Shown piece after piece: positions 29,339 to 38,860 of a stretch of 64,000 bases of DNA. This DNA is from Loktanella sp. 3ANDIMAR09 (lineage in GTDB: Bacteria; Pseudomonadota; Alphaproteobacteria; Rhodobacterales; Rhodobacteraceae): contig NZ_LJAK01000001.1 of NCBI RefSeq assembly GCF_001420005.1, positions 248,001 to 312,000 on the forward strand, written 5' to 3'. Below the pieces are notes generated by a model. It saw only the letters and a program-made list of their open reading frames with translations. It did no database searches and was not told the DNA's origin. A program made the position numbers and the translations under genes. How positions within the stretch are numbered: position 1 is the stretch's first letter; every line of letters begins with the position of its first letter.

Positions 29339-30156
29339 CAGCTGACCTTTCTAAGTTGCGATTTGGCTTGTGACAAAACCTCGGCGGCCAGCTCGCGGTA
29401 GGCCTGGCTTCCGGCGGATTGGCTGTCATAGGACAAGGCAGGCATTGCAAAGGACGGTGCCTCGCTCAGGCGCACGTTTCGCGGAATCACCGTTTCAAAG
29501 ACCAGACCACCCAGGTTTTCGCGCGCATCGGCTTCGACCTGTTGCGACAGATTGTTGCGACGATCGTACATCGTCAAAACGACGCCTTCGATCCGCAACG
29601 CCTTGTTGGCGGACTGACGGACGTCTCGGATGGTAAGCATAAGCTGCGACAAGCCTTCGAGTGCGAAAAATTCGCTTTGCAAAGGCACGATGACTGAATG
29701 CGCAGCAACCATGGCATTGACCGTCAGGATATTGAGTGACGGCGGGCAATCGATGAGCACGAAATCAAAGCCCATCGCGTCCATCGGCAGCTGGCGCAGC
29801 GCATCAAACAGCAGAAAACTGCGTTTCTCGTTTGAAATCAACTCGATATCAGCGGAACTCAGGTCTGTTGTCGCGGGAATAATCGACAGATTTTTAACCG
29901 TCGTCGCCTGAATTGCCTGATCTGGCAGCGCATCACCCAAAATGAAATCGTAGGTCGTCACCTGGCGCGCGTAGGGCGACACGCCCAGACCGGTGGATGC
30001 ATTGCCCTGCGGGTCAAGGTCGATCAACAGCACCTTTTGTCCAGCTTCTGCCAAGGCTGCACCAAGATTGATCGTCGTCGTCGTCTTGCCGACCCCGCCT
30101 TTTTGGTTCGCGACGGCAATGATCTTGGCGCTTTTGCCGGGAATTGCGTCAGGCAC
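29338..30156 (-). CDS. parA: Chromosome partitioning ATPase ParA
   Basis: A 272-residue Walker-type ATPase that drives segregation of ParB-parS complexes. The deviant Walker A KGGVGKTTTTINLGAAL lies about residue 19; LLIDLDPQGNASTGLG, LIDCPPSLNILTVNAM and VLTMYDRRNNLSQQV are the other family blocks. Starts with GTG (30156) after agg-acatc, overlapping the rsmG stop by 8 bases. Chromosomal ParA, not a plasmid type, judging by the lack of an N-terminal HTH extension and by the rsmG-mnmG-mnmE neighbours. Confidence 0.96.
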   Translation of the reverse strand: MPDAIPGKSAKIIAVANQKGGVGKTTTTINLGAALAEAGQKVLLIDLDPQGNASTGLGVSPYARQVTTYDFILGDALPDQAIQATTVKNLSIIPATTDLSSADIELISNEKRSFLLFDALRQLPMDAMGFDFVLIDCPPSLNILTVNAMVAAHSVIVPLQSEFFALEGLSQLMLTIRDVRQSANKALRIEGVVLTMYDRRNNLSQQVEADARENLGGLVFETVIPRNVRLSEAPSFAMPALSYDSQSAGSQAYRELAAEVLSQAKSQLRKVS

Positions 30157-30769
30157 GAGAGATGTCCTTTATGACAAGTATTTGCGCAGCCGGGTCAGTC
30201 TGACTGACGGTGGCATCACATGAAAATTGCCACGATTCACGCGCTGTCGCAACTTCAGCTTGGGCTGACTGGCCTTTTGGAAAAATAGCGACGCCTGACG
30301 ATTCCAAAAGCTGCGTGGCAAATCCCAACAAATCAGTCAACGGTGCAAGGGCACGGGCAGTGACGCATTGCGCTTTGATAGCTGTTGTATCGGCAATCCG
30401 CTCTGCAAATACCTCTACATTGAGGTCAAAAGTACGTGCGGCTGTCCGCAAAAAAGCAGCCTTGCGCTGATCGCTCTCGACGAGCTGAATACGCATGTTG
30501 GGCCTTTGCAGCTTGACTGCGATCGCAATGACAATCCCGGGGAATCCGCCGCCACTGCCGATGTCTGTCAGGGTATCACAATGGTCAGGGATGTGAGGCA
30601 GCAGTTGCAGGCTATCCAGAACGTGACGTGTCCAGATATCCGACACCTGAGAGCGCGCGACCAGATTGATCTTGGCGTTCCATTTCAGCAAGAGTGCGCT
30701 GAACTCCTCGAGGGTCAGCAGTGTTTCACGTGAAACATCTGATGAAAGTGCGTCGAATCTAACTGACAC
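30149..30769 (-). CDS. rsmG: 16S rRNA (guanine-527-N7)-methyltransferase RsmG
   Basis: A 206-residue RsmG (GidB). [23 protein letters not shown] and [17 protein letters not shown] form the SAM-binding part; [12 protein letters not shown] and [13 protein letters not shown] are further blocks. Loss of RsmG is associated with streptomycin resistance in many bacteria. GTG 30769 is chosen: it follows tgagg and overlaps the mnmG stop by 11 bases. A parS site lies inside its first codons (residues about 11-16, V-S-R-E-T). Confidence 0.92.
   Translation of the reverse strand: MSVRFDALSSDVSRETLLTLEEFSALLLKWNAKINLVARSQVSDIWTRHVLDSLQLLPHIPDHCDTLTDIGSGGGFPGIVIAIAVKLQRPNMRIQLVESDQRKAAFLRTAARTFDLNVEVFAERIADTTAIKAQCVTARALAPLTDLLGFATQLLESSGVAIFPKGQSAQAEVATARESWQFSCDATVSQTDPAAQILVIKDISRA
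30722..30737. other. parS site (within rsmG)
   Basis: TGTTTCACGTGAAACA, a perfect 16-base palindrome identical to the ParB/Spo0J consensus parS. It lies within the 5' end of rsmG, where it encodes V-S-R-E-T on the minus strand. ParB encoded at 28451-29338 should nucleate here and spread. Confidence 0.92.
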
Positions 30770-32630
30770 GCCGTACCTCAGCCTTTCGCAAGGCACCACG
30801 GATCAACAGCATGGCTGCTGGTGTCATGCCTTCCAATGCCAAACATTCATGAAGGTTTTGCGGTTGCGCCTTCGCCAATTTCAACTTCAGCTCATTGGAG
30901 AGACCGGACAACCCCTGAAAAGAGAAACCAGCCGGAATGATCGTCGCTTCAGCTTCCTTCAAAGCATCAATGTCGCGTTGTTGCCGTTTCGCATAGGGTG
31001 CGTATAGCGCGTCACTTCGAACCTGTTGACCGATTGCCTCGGAAATCTGCTGAAAAGACCTATCCAGTGGTTGAACCTTGCCGAATTCGCAGTCCGCAAG
31101 TCCGAGCGCATCAAGCGCAGTCCGCGCAGGACCATCCACTGCAACATTAACACCCTGCCCCGCCAATGCCCGTGCAGGCACCTTGACTGAACGCAGCAGT
31201 TTCATTGCGATTTCAATCTGATCCAGTTTTTTGGTGAATCTGTCCCAACGCTGATCATCAACAAGGGAAAGCTCTCGTCCCGTAGCCGTCAACCGACGGT
31301 CAGCGTTGTCCGCCCGCAAGAGCAGCCGAAATTCTGCCCGTGACGTGAACATCCGATATGGTTCGGTGACGCCTTTGGTGATCAGGTCATCAATCATGAC
31401 ACCGATATAAGAATCACTGCGGCTGAAACTAAAGGAATCCAGACCCCGCGCTTGCCGTGCTGCATTCAAGCCCGCGACCAGCCCTTGTGCTGCCGCCTCT
31501 TCATATCCAGTTGTGCCGTTGATCTGTCCAGCAAGATACAGGCCTGGGCATGCCTTGAGAGCAAGCGCACTCGACAGGCTTTGTGGATCAACAAAATCAT
31601 ACTCAATCGCATAGCCCGGTTGCAGGATTTCTGCCTTTTCAAGCCCAGCAATCGAGTGGACATAGTCCGCCTGAACTTCCTCCGGCAACGAGGTACTGAT
31701 GCCATTGGGATAGACAACGTCGGACGTCAGACCCTCAGGCTCCAGAAAAATTTGATGCGAGTCCTTTTCAGCGAAACGCACAACCTTATCCTCGATCGAC
31801 GGGCAATATCGTGGTCCGACACCGTCGATGTGACCACCATACATGGCAGAACGTCCGATATTCTTGCGAATGATATCGTGCGTTGCCGCGTTGGTATGCG
31901 TGATCCCACAGGCGACCTGCTGAACCGACAACTCGTCACTTAGAAATGAAAAGAGCGACGGATCATCATCCGCATGCTGCTGCTCAAGCTGATCCCACTT
32001 GATGGATGACGATTTCAGTCGGGGCGGCGTACCGGTCTTGAGTCGTCCAATTGGCAGATCAAGTGATCGCAACTGTTCGGACATCCGCATAGAGGCGGCA
32101 TCGCCCATTCGACCGCTAGGGTATGACCGGTCACCAATATGAATCAGCCCGCCCAGGAACGTGCCTGTGGTCAAAACGACAGCGGATGCTGAAACCTTGC
32201 TATCATCGGCCAGAGTGACACCAGCCACGCGGCCACCATCCATGATCAATGACGCGACCTCAGCTTCAATAACCTGAAGACCTTGCTGCGACGTAATGAT
32301 CCGATGCATGGCTCGCTGATAAAGGACACGGTCCGATTGCGTGCGCGGCCCTTGGACAGCGGGACCTTTCGTGCGATTCAACAGTCGAAACTGAATTCCG
32401 GATTCATCGGCAGCGCGGCCCATTGCGCCGCCAAGCGCGTCGATTTCTCGCACCAAGTGGCCTTTACCCAGTCCACCAATAGCCGGGTTGCATGACATCA
32501 CACCGATATCAGACATTTTCATCGTAATCAGTGCAGTCAAAGCGCCCGTTCTCGCGGATGCAAGAGCAGCTTCACAGCCAGCATGACCACCACCGACCAC
32601 AACGACATCGAAATGTTTCACGTGAAACAT
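30759..32630 (-). CDS. mnmG: tRNA uridine 5-carboxymethylaminomethyl modification enzyme MnmG
   Basis: A 623-residue FAD protein that, with MnmE, modifies U34 of certain tRNAs. [19 protein letters not shown] is the FAD dinucleotide loop; [26 protein letters not shown]-like [35 protein letters not shown] and [19 protein letters not shown] follow. ATG 32630 ([15 protein letters not shown]) is chosen because the FAD motif follows at once; a TTG 13 codons upstream lies in mnmE. The first six codons of the gene are themselves a parS site. By eye the G+C of this gene is lower than the rest of the window. Confidence 0.97.
   Translation of the reverse strand: MFHVKHFDVVVVGGGHAGCEAALASARTGALTALITMKMSDIGVMSCNPAIGGLGKGHLVREIDALGGAMGRAADESGIQFRLLNRTKGPAVQGPRTQSDRVLYQRAMHRIITSQQGLQVIEAEVASLIMDGGRVAGVTLADDSKVSASAVVLTTGTFLGGLIHIGDRSYPSGRMGDAASMRMSEQLRSLDLPIGRLKTGTPPRLKSSSIKWDQLEQQHADDDPSLFSFLSDELSVQQVACGITHTNAATHDIIRKNIGRSAMYGGHIDGVGPRYCPSIEDKVVRFAEKDSHQIFLEPEGLTSDVVYPNGISTSLPEEVQADYVHSIAGLEKAEILQPGYAIEYDFVDPQSLSSALALKACPGLYLAGQINGTTGYEEAAAQGLVAGLNAARQARGLDSFSFSRSDSYIGVMIDDLITKGVTEPYRMFTSRAEFRLLLRADNADRRLTATGRELSLVDDQRWDRFTKKLDQIEIAMKLLRSVKVPARALAGQGVNVAVDGPARTALDALGLADCEFGKVQPLDRSFQQISEAIGQQVRSDALYAPYAKRQQRDIDALKEAEATIIPAGFSFQGLSGLSNELKLKLAKAQPQNLHECLALEGMTPAAMLLIRGALRKAEVRRVS
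32614..32629. other. parS site (at the start codon of mnmG)
   Basis: A second perfect TGTTTCACGTGAAACA. Together with the flanking bases it forms an 18-base palindrome, ATGTTTCACGTGAAACAT (32613-32630), in which the terminal ATG is the mnmG start codon and the next codons read F-H-V-K-H. The site sits 1.9 kb from the first parS and about 3.3 kb from the putative oriC. Confidence 0.92.
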
Positions 32631-32631
32631 C

Positions 32632-33894
32632 CTACTTTCCAATACAAAAACTGGAGAAAATTTCGCCAAGGAGGTCCTCTACATCTACCCTCCCCACAAT
32701 GCTGTCAAGCGCCCTGACTGCGTCGCGCAATTCTTCGGCCAACAGGTCGACTGGCAATCCCAGTGTCATCTGGTGCTCTGCGTGATTCAGCTGCTTAAGC
32801 GTGGATACCATCTGCCTGCGGTGGCGTTCGCGGATCGCCAAACCGGCATTAGCTGATCGACTGCTTAACTCTTGCCCGATCCGCAAAATCATGTCGGACA
32901 CACCTTCGCCCGTCAAACCTGAAACGCCACCTGGGGCAGTTGATTTACCGACCAAAACCAGGTCCGCCGGATGTGGCGGAAACGGCGTCGTCTTTCCATC
33001 CTCTGACAGAAAAACCCTCAAGTCTGCATTTTCAGCACGCTGCCGTGCAAGGTCGACACCCATCTTTTCAACGATGTCGTCAGTGTCGCGGATCCCGGCC
33101 GTATCAAGCAGCGTGACAGGCAACCCTGCAATCTCCATCCGGACTTCGATCACGTCGCGCGTCGTGCCAGCAATTTCAGATGTGATTGCGGCGTTCCGGC
33201 CTGCCAACCTGTTCAGCAACGTCGATTTCCCGATATTCGGCGGTCCGACTATGGCGACTTCAAATCCCGTACGCACACGCTCGGCTGCAAATGATCCGGC
33301 GATCTGCTGTTCGAGGTCGGATTTGACCCCCGCCAAGAGTTGTCTCACCTCGGGGAAAACGTCGACAGGCACCTCCTCGTCAACGAAATCGATCGTCGCC
33401 TCGATCAATGCGGCAGCGCGGATCAGCTTTTGACGCCATCCTTCGGCAAGCTGACCAAGCTCACCGCTGAACACCCGTACGGCCTGTTTGCGTTGCGCCT
33501 CGGTCTCCGCATCAATGAGGTCGGCCAACCCTTCGACCTGCGCGAGGTCAAGGCAACCGTTTTCCAGCGCGCGCCGGGTAAAATCACCAGGACCGGCTGG
33601 CACACCACCTAATGACGCAAGCCGCGTGTTCACGGCGGCGATGATTGCGGTGCTGCCGTGACAATGAAGTTCGATGACATCTTCGCCGGTAAAACTGTGA
33701 CCGCGCGCAAACCGAAGCACCAAGGCCTCGTCCAAGAGAACACCGTCGGCATCAATCAGCCGCCGCAGACCGCGTTTTTCAGGAACACTCTCCATCAGAC
33801 CAGATGCGATACTGACCGCATCTGGTCCCGAAATCCGGATGACGGATACGCCTGCCCTCCCCGGTGCGGACGCCAAGGCAAAAATCGTATCCAT
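32632..33894 (-). CDS. mnmE: tRNA modification GTPase MnmE
   Basis: A 420-residue MnmE (TrmE). N-terminal tetrahydrofolate-binding domain starts with [22 protein letters not shown]; the G domain carries [16 protein letters not shown] (G1), [10 protein letters not shown] (G3) and GKS in the later NKxD region (VGKSTA, degenerate). It ends with FCIGK, the C-(I/L/V)-G-K motif that is essential in this family. It is about 30 residues shorter than E. coli MnmE, mostly in loops. The stop lies one base before mnmG's start. Confidence 0.95.
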   Translation of the reverse strand: MDTIFALASAPGRAGVSVIRISGPDAVSIASGLMESVPEKRGLRRLIDADGVLLDEALVLRFARGHSFTGEDVIELHCHGSTAIIAAVNTRLASLGGVPAGPGDFTRRALENGCLDLAQVEGLADLIDAETEAQRKQAVRVFSGELGQLAEGWRQKLIRAAALIEATIDFVDEEVPVDVFPEVRQLLAGVKSDLEQQIAGSFAAERVRTGFEVAIVGPPNIGKSTLLNRLAGRNAAITSEIAGTTRDVIEVRMEIAGLPVTLLDTAGIRDTDDIVEKMGVDLARQRAENADLRVFLSEDGKTTPFPPHPADLVLVGKSTAPGGVSGLTGEGVSDMILRIGQELSSRSANAGLAIRERHRRQMVSTLKQLNHAEHQMTLGLPVDLLAEELRDAVRALDSIVGRVDVEDLLGEIFSSFCIGK

Positions 33895-33913
33895 GTATAA
33901 CCCCTTGATAAGG

Positions 33914-35188
33914 TTACGTATTCATCGAATCAAAGAAATCGGAATTCGTCTTGGTCTGCTTCAACTTGCCAATCAGGAATTCGATGGCATCCGTTGTGCC
34001 CATCGGGTTCAGGATGCGGCGCAGAACATAGGTTTTTGCCAGATCCGCCTTTTCGACCAGAAGCTCTTCCTTGCGGGTACCGGACTTGAGGATATCCATC
34101 GCGGGGAACACGCGCTTGTCTGCAACCTTGCGGTCCAGCACGATCTCCGAGTTGCCGGTGCCCTTGAATTCTTCAAAGATCACTTCGTCCATCCGGCTAC
34201 CGGTATCGATCAGCGCGGTTGCAATGATGGTCAGCGACCCACCCTCTTCGATATTGCGGGCAGCACCAAAGAACCGCTTGGGCCGTTGCAATGCGTTGGC
34301 GTCCACACCACCCGTCAGCACCTTGCCGGACGACGGTACGGTCGTGTTGAAGGCGCGGCCCAGGCGCGTAATCGAATCCAGCAGGATGACCACGTCGCGC
34401 TTGTGTTCGACCAGGCGTTTGGCCTTTTCGATCACCATTTCGGACACGGCGACGTGACGCGTTGCAGGTTCGTCAAAAGTCGAAGACACAACCTCGCCTT
34501 TCACGGACCGCTGCATGTCGGTCACTTCTTCGGGGCGCTCGTCGATCAGCAGGACGATCAGATAACATTCGGGATGATTGCGTTCGATCGAATGGGCGAT
34601 GTTCTGCAACAGCACCGTTTTACCGGTGCGCGGCGGTGCCACGATCAGCGATCGTTGCCCTTTGCCGATGGGTGACACCAGATCGATGATCCTTGCCGAC
34701 CGATCCTTCTTGTCGTGCTCGCTGTCGACTTCCATTTTCAGGCGCTCGTCGGGGTACAGCGGCGTCAGGTTGTCGAATGCCACCTTGTGCTTGGTCTTTT
34801 CGGGGTCTTCAAAGTTGATCTTTTCGACCGTTTTCAGGGCAAAGTAACGCTCGTTGTCATTGGGCTCTTTCATCGTGCCCTCGACGGTGTCGCCAGTGCG
34901 CAGCGAATACTGTCGGATCATCTCGGGCGAGACATAGATATCATCGGGACCCGGCAGATAGTTTGCCTCGGGCGACCGCAGGAACCCGAAACCGTCCTGC
35001 AAAACCTCCAGCACACCGTCGCCGCCGATCAGCCATTCCTCATCCGCCCGCTCGCGCAGAATTGCGAACATCATGTCGCCCTTGCGCATGGTGGAAGCGT
35101 TCTCGATCTCAAGCTCTTCTGCCATGGACAACAGGTCCTTGGGGCTTTGCGCCTTGAGATCGGCGAGGTTCAGACGGTGTTCGGACAT
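33914..35188 (-). CDS. rho: Transcription termination factor Rho
   Basis: A 424-residue hexameric RNA helicase. N-terminal RNA-binding part ([25 protein letters not shown]; then [22 protein letters not shown]), then the RecA-like domain with [15 protein letters not shown] (Walker A), [16 protein letters not shown] and [16 protein letters not shown] 35188 ([12 protein letters not shown]) is chosen over a TTG two codons upstream. Hairpins lie in its leader (35201-35287). It sits between hemJ and mnmE in the leftward arm of the origin region. Confidence 0.97.
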   Translation of the reverse strand: MSEHRLNLADLKAQSPKDLLSMAEELEIENASTMRKGDMMFAILRERADEEWLIGGDGVLEVLQDGFGFLRSPEANYLPGPDDIYVSPEMIRQYSLRTGDTVEGTMKEPNDNERYFALKTVEKINFEDPEKTKHKVAFDNLTPLYPDERLKMEVDSEHDKKDRSARIIDLVSPIGKGQRSLIVAPPRTGKTVLLQNIAHSIERNHPECYLIVLLIDERPEEVTDMQRSVKGEVVSSTFDEPATRHVAVSEMVIEKAKRLVEHKRDVVILLDSITRLGRAFNTTVPSSGKVLTGGVDANALQRPKRFFGAARNIEEGGSLTIIATALIDTGSRMDEVIFEEFKGTGNSEIVLDRKVADKRVFPAMDILKSGTRKEELLVEKADLAKTYVLRRILNPMGTTDAIEFLIGKLKQTKTNSDFFDSMNT

Positions 35189-35200
35189 GTGCAAGGTTCC

Positions 35201-35287
35201 AGACGCCAGCGCACTGGCGTTTCAAAGAGATCAGACTGGGAAAGCGTGATGCCCGGACGGGCGCGCTGCGCGGCAGTTAAGCGCAGC
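35201..35287 (-). promoter_or_regulatory. Two stem-loops in the rho leader
   Basis: A stem ACGCCAG-CGCA-CTGGCGT (35203-35220) lies just upstream of the rho ribosome site, and GCTGCGC pairs with GCGCAGC across nine bases (35265-35287), between the hemJ stop and rho. Together they could terminate hemJ transcripts or fold the rho leader. E. coli rho is autoregulated by attenuation in its leader; whether this leader does so is only a possibility raised by position. Confidence 0.35.
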
Positions 35288-35308
35288 ACCCCGAAAAGTC
35301 AACGCAGA

Positions 35309-35755
35309 TCAGAACGGGCGAACGATCACTGCAACCACGGCGACGATCATCAGGATCGTCGGCGCCTCGTTCGCGATCCGGTAGGTCTTGCCGGACCGGG
35401 TATTGGTGCCGGCGGCAAATTCCTTGCGACGGGCCGCCATCCACATATGCGCGGCAGTCATGGCAATCACGGCCAAAAGCTTTGCCCAGCCCCAGACAGC
35501 ACCGAAATCCAGGCCACCCATGCCAATCAGCAGGATTCCACAAATCCATGCCGTGATCATGGCTGGATTCATAATCACGCGCAGCAGCTTTTCTTCCATG
35601 ACCTTGAACGTCTGGTCCAGTTCGGACCCCACCGATGCGCGTTCAGCGTGATAGACAAACAATCTGGGCAGATAGAACAGCCCTGCCATCCAGGCAATCA
35701 CAGCCATGATGTGCACGGCCTTGATCCAGTCGTAATAAGGCAAGAGCCAGTTCAT
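35309..35755 (-). CDS. hemJ: Protoporphyrinogen IX oxidase HemJ
   Basis: A 148-residue integral membrane protein with about four transmembrane helices. WIKAVHIMAVIAWMAGLFYLPRLFVYH carries the conserved His and the Leu-Pro-Arg-Leu block of HemJ, which converts protoporphyrinogen IX to protoporphyrin IX, and MEEKLLRVIMNPAM is the second conserved block. It supplies the substrate of HemH (524-1600). Its start codon borders the putative oriC region. Confidence 0.93.
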   Translation of the reverse strand: MNWLLPYYDWIKAVHIMAVIAWMAGLFYLPRLFVYHAERASVGSELDQTFKVMEEKLLRVIMNPAMITAWICGILLIGMGGLDFGAVWGWAKLLAVIAMTAAHMWMAARRKEFAAGTNTRSGKTYRIANEAPTILMIVAVVAVIVRPF

Positions 35756-36154
35756 TGGTTATCCTCGTTCAGTCTGCCCTACTCTTTCAATAATAAAGAA
35801 AGAAAAGAAAGATGATGTTTATGTAGGTTGCCAAGAATCTGGGGATCGATTTTTCATCAACATATTTATCCATAGGCCAAGAGCCGACCCATCCTGGGTC
35901 ATCCTTGATATTCGATCAGAAAAATACGCGAAAACAGATACATAAATATCGATCTTCGTTCGGTTTACACTTTCTCAAGACTTGACTCTCGCTTTTTTGG
36001 GACGTTGTGCACAGGCCAGAGTTATCCCGTCCACATGAGGATGACCGCGGCGAATCCCCCCTGTTTGTCCTTGGTTCACCGTCGCACGTCGGGCGAACAT
36101 CGGTTGTTTGCCCCAGCTTGACGTTTCACCCAAAAATGTCCTTCAGTTATCCCC
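35756..36154. other. Putative chromosomal replication origin (oriC) region
   Basis: This 399-base gap is the only one over 300 bases in the window; it contains no convincing ORF. It separates leftward genes (hemJ, rho, mnmE, mnmG, rsmG, parA, parB) from rightward ones (maf, aroE, coaE, dnaQ). DnaA-box-like 9-mers with one mismatch to TTATNCACA: TTATCCATA (35866-35874), TTGTGCACA (36005-36013), TTATCCCCA (36147-36155). AT-rich tracts at 35784-35820 and about 35914-35960 could be an unwinding element. Three GANTC (CcrM) sites occur: 35835-35839, 35984-35988, 36052-36056. The same gene order flanks the origin in other alphaproteobacteria. dnaA is not in the window. Promoters of hemJ and maf must also lie here. 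Confidence 0.7.
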
Positions 36155-36754
36155 ATGCCCGATGATTTGATCCTTGCCAGCGGTTCCACGATCCGCGCGA
36201 CGCTCCTGCGGAATGCAGGTGTGTCATTTGCCGTCGAAAAACCCCGTGTGGACGAGGATGTGATGCGTCTGTCTCTTCAGCATGAGGGCGCACCGCCACG
36301 TGATATCGCCGATGCCCTGGCCGAGATGAAGGCCGCCAAGGTGTCGTCCCGCCATCCTGACGCCCTGGTGGTCGGTTGCGATCAGGTTCTCGCCTTCGGG
36401 CAGGATGTGCTGGCGAAACCCCAAACACCGGAACAGGCGCTTGAACAGTTGAAATCAATGCGCGGGCAGCGGCATCAATTACTTTCCGCTGCCGTGATCT
36501 ATCACAACAACGCGCCGCAATGGCGTCATGTCGGCGTGGTTCGCATGCACATGCGTGATGCCAGTGACGCCTACCTGGCCGATTATGTGCAACGTAACTG
36601 GGATGACATCCGTCATTGCGTCGGCGCATACCAGCTCGAGGCAGAGGGGGTGCGGCTCTTTCATCGCATCGAGGGGAATTATTTCGATGTGCTCGGTCTG
36701 CCTTTGCTCGACCTCTTGTCTTATCTGACGCTGCGCGGGACACTGCCCGGATGA
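36155..36754 (+). CDS. maf: Maf-family nucleoside triphosphate pyrophosphatase
   Basis: A 199-residue Maf protein. LILASGSTIRATLLRNAGVSF is the family N-terminus, with VVGCDQVLAF and ALEQLKSMRGQRHQLLSAAVI as later blocks; Asp in GCDQ is the usual catalytic base. Maf enzymes hydrolyse (d)NTPs, often modified ones. ATG 36155 begins a tight operon (maf-aroE-coaE-dnaQ) running away from the putative origin; the codon starts inside the last DnaA-box-like 9-mer. Confidence 0.9.
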   Translation: MPDDLILASGSTIRATLLRNAGVSFAVEKPRVDEDVMRLSLQHEGAPPRDIADALAEMKAAKVSSRHPDALVVGCDQVLAFGQDVLAKPQTPEQALEQLKSMRGQRHQLLSAAVIYHNNAPQWRHVGVVRMHMRDASDAYLADYVQRNWDDIRHCVGAYQLEAEGVRLFHRIEGNYFDVLGLPLLDLLSYLTLRGTLPG

Positions 36755-37584
36755 CACATCCTGCCATTCCTCTTGCCGGTGTGATCGGTTTTCCAATCGG
36801 TCATTCCGCCTCGCCGCGCCTGCACAAACACTGGCTGAACCGCTACGGGATCGCCGGTGACTACGTCCCGTTGCAAGTGTCGGAAGGATCCTTGGAAGCC
36901 GTGATCCGCGCCTTGCCGCAGACGGGTTTCGTCGGGGCCAACGTCACCATCCCGCACAAGACATCCGTCATGCAGATCGCGGATCACCTAAGTGATCGCG
37001 CAATCCTGGTCGGGGCCGCGAATACGCTGATCTTTCGCGCTGATGGCAAGATTCATGCAGACAACACTGACGGTTACGGCTTCATGGCGAACCTGAAACA
37101 GGGTGCGCCGAACTGGTCGGCCGCATCCGGGCCCGCCCTGGTTCTGGGCGCAGGCGGTGCGGCGCGGGCGATTATCGTGGCGCTGGCCGATGCCGGTGTG
37201 CCGCAGATCCTGCTGGCCAACCGGACCCGCCCCAAGGCCGAGGCGCTGCGTGCCGAATTCGGCACCCGGATCAAGGTGGTCGATTGGGTGCAGGCCCAAG
37301 ATGCCGTCGCCGAGGCGCATCTGATCGTCAATACAACCTCCCTTGGCATGACAGGCCAACCTGACTTGAAACTCTCTCTGGATCGTCTGTCAGCCAATAC
37401 TGTCGTGACGGACATCGTTTACAAACCCTTGCGCACGCCTTTGCTGGAACAGGCCGCCGCCCGCGGCTGCGTCACGGTCGACGGGTTGGGCATGCTGTTG
37501 CATCAGGGCGTGCCCGGTTTTGAGCGTTGGTTCGGCACGCGGCCAGAGGTTGACGACGCCCTGCGCGACGCCGTTCTGGGATGA
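36751..37584 (+). CDS. aroE: Shikimate dehydrogenase
   Basis: A 277-residue NADP-dependent enzyme reducing 3-dehydroshikimate in the aromatic amino acid pathway. VIGFPIGHSASPRLHKHWLNRYG is the N-terminal substrate site, GANVTIPHKTSVM carries the catalytic Lys, HADNTDGYGF the Asp, and VLGAGGAARAIIVAL the NADP loop. ATG 36751 overlaps the maf stop (ATGA), so translation is coupled. Long in-frame upstream codons are in maf and were ignored. Confidence 0.96.
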   Translation: MTHPAIPLAGVIGFPIGHSASPRLHKHWLNRYGIAGDYVPLQVSEGSLEAVIRALPQTGFVGANVTIPHKTSVMQIADHLSDRAILVGAANTLIFRADGKIHADNTDGYGFMANLKQGAPNWSAASGPALVLGAGGAARAIIVALADAGVPQILLANRTRPKAEALRAEFGTRIKVVDWVQAQDAVAEAHLIVNTTSLGMTGQPDLKLSLDRLSANTVVTDIVYKPLRTPLLEQAAARGCVTVDGLGMLLHQGVPGFERWFGTRPEVDDALRDAVLG

Positions 37585-38171
37585 CCTATCTGCTGGGTCT
37601 GACCGGCTCGATCGGCATGGGCAAGAGCACGACCGCCCAGATGTTCCGCGATGCAGGTGTGCCGGTCTGGGATGCTGATGCCAGCGTTCACGCGCTTTAT
37701 GCGGCGGGCGGTGCTGCTGTCGCACCGATCGGCGCGGTTTTCCCCGACGCGATAGTGGATGGTGCAGTGTCCCGCCCTGCCCTGCGGACCATCATGCAGT
37801 CCGACCCGACCGCGCTGGACCGGGTGGAACGGATCGTTCATCCCCTCGTCGCCGCTGACCGGGCAGCATTCATCGCCGCGAAAACGGACCCGTTGCTGGT
37901 GTTCGACATACCCCTGCTGTTCGAAGGTGGCGCCCAGGCCTGGCTGGACGGCACATTGGTCGTCACCGTCCCGCCTGACATCCAGGCAGACCGCGTTCTG
38001 GCCCGGCCCGGCATGACCCATGCACAGTTTGACATGATCCTGTCGCGCCAGATGCCGGACGCAGAAAAACGTGCGCGGGCTGATTTCGTGATCGAGACTC
38101 GCACACTGGACGAGACACGCCAGGCCGTGCAAAACCTGATTCAGGATCTGACCGGGGCTGACCATGCGTGA
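37581..38171 (+). CDS. coaE: Dephospho-CoA kinase
   Basis: A 196-residue kinase for the last step of CoA synthesis. [22 protein letters not shown] has the P-loop; [23 protein letters not shown] and [20 protein letters not shown] are the family blocks. The start overlaps the aroE stop by 4 bases. Confidence 0.96.
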   Translation: MTYLLGLTGSIGMGKSTTAQMFRDAGVPVWDADASVHALYAAGGAAVAPIGAVFPDAIVDGAVSRPALRTIMQSDPTALDRVERIVHPLVAADRAAFIAAKTDPLLVFDIPLLFEGGAQAWLDGTLVVTVPPDIQADRVLARPGMTHAQFDMILSRQMPDAEKRARADFVIETRTLDETRQAVQNLIQDLTGADHA

Positions 38172-38856
38172 AATCGTTCTAGACACTGAAACCACTGGAT
38201 TCGAGCCTGCAGAAGGCGACCGGATCGTGGAAATCGGCGCGGTCGAACTGATCAATCACATGCCCACCGGCCGGACCTATCATCAGTATATCAACCCGCA
38301 GCGCACGATGCCGCAGGCCGCGTTCGAGGTGCATGGTCTGGGTGACGATTTCCTGCGCGACAAGCCGGTTTTCAAGGATATCGCACAGGATTTCATCGAT
38401 TTTGTGGGTGATTCAAAAATGGTGATCCACAACGCCAAATTCGACATGAAATTCCTCAATGCCGAACTGGGCTGGTTGAACCGTCCGTTGCTGCCGATGG
38501 ATCAGGCACTGGACACGCTCGACATCGCGCGTCGCCGGTTCCCCGGATCGCCTGCATCATTGGATGCGCTGTGCCGCAGGTTCGGGATCGATAATTCGTC
38601 ACGCACCTTGCACGGGGCGTTGCTGGATTCCGAGATTCTGGCGGAGGTCTATCTGGAACTGATCGGCGGCCGACAACCCGATCTGGTGCTTCAGGGTAGG
38701 ACCAGCCAGAAAACCCAGACGTCAGATGCTGGCGAATGGCGCGCCTACCCACGCGAAACACCCTTGCCGTCGCGCATAACTGATGCGGAAACCGCCGCCC
38801 ATACTGCATTTGTCGACAGTCTGGGCGACGGCGCGCTTTGGAAAAAACTGGCCTGA
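38164..38856 (+). CDS. dnaQ: DNA polymerase III epsilon subunit
   Basis: A 230-residue proofreading 3'-5' exonuclease. ExoI motif DTETTGFEP (Asp7, Glu9), Exo[13 protein letters not shown], and ExoIII in [18 protein letters not shown] are present. The C-terminal 60 residues form the linker that binds PolC/DnaE alpha. It overlaps coaE by 8 bases. Together with maf, aroE and coaE it forms the origin-proximal rightward operon; convergent secB follows after 4 bases. Confidence 0.95.
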   Translation: MREIVLDTETTGFEPAEGDRIVEIGAVELINHMPTGRTYHQYINPQRTMPQAAFEVHGLGDDFLRDKPVFKDIAQDFIDFVGDSKMVIHNAKFDMKFLNAELGWLNRPLLPMDQALDTLDIARRRFPGSPASLDALCRRFGIDNSSRTLHGALLDSEILAEVYLELIGGRQPDLVLQGRTSQKTQTSDAGEWRAYPRETPLPSRITDAETAAHTAFVDSLGDGALWKKLA

Positions 38857-38860
38857 CGGC

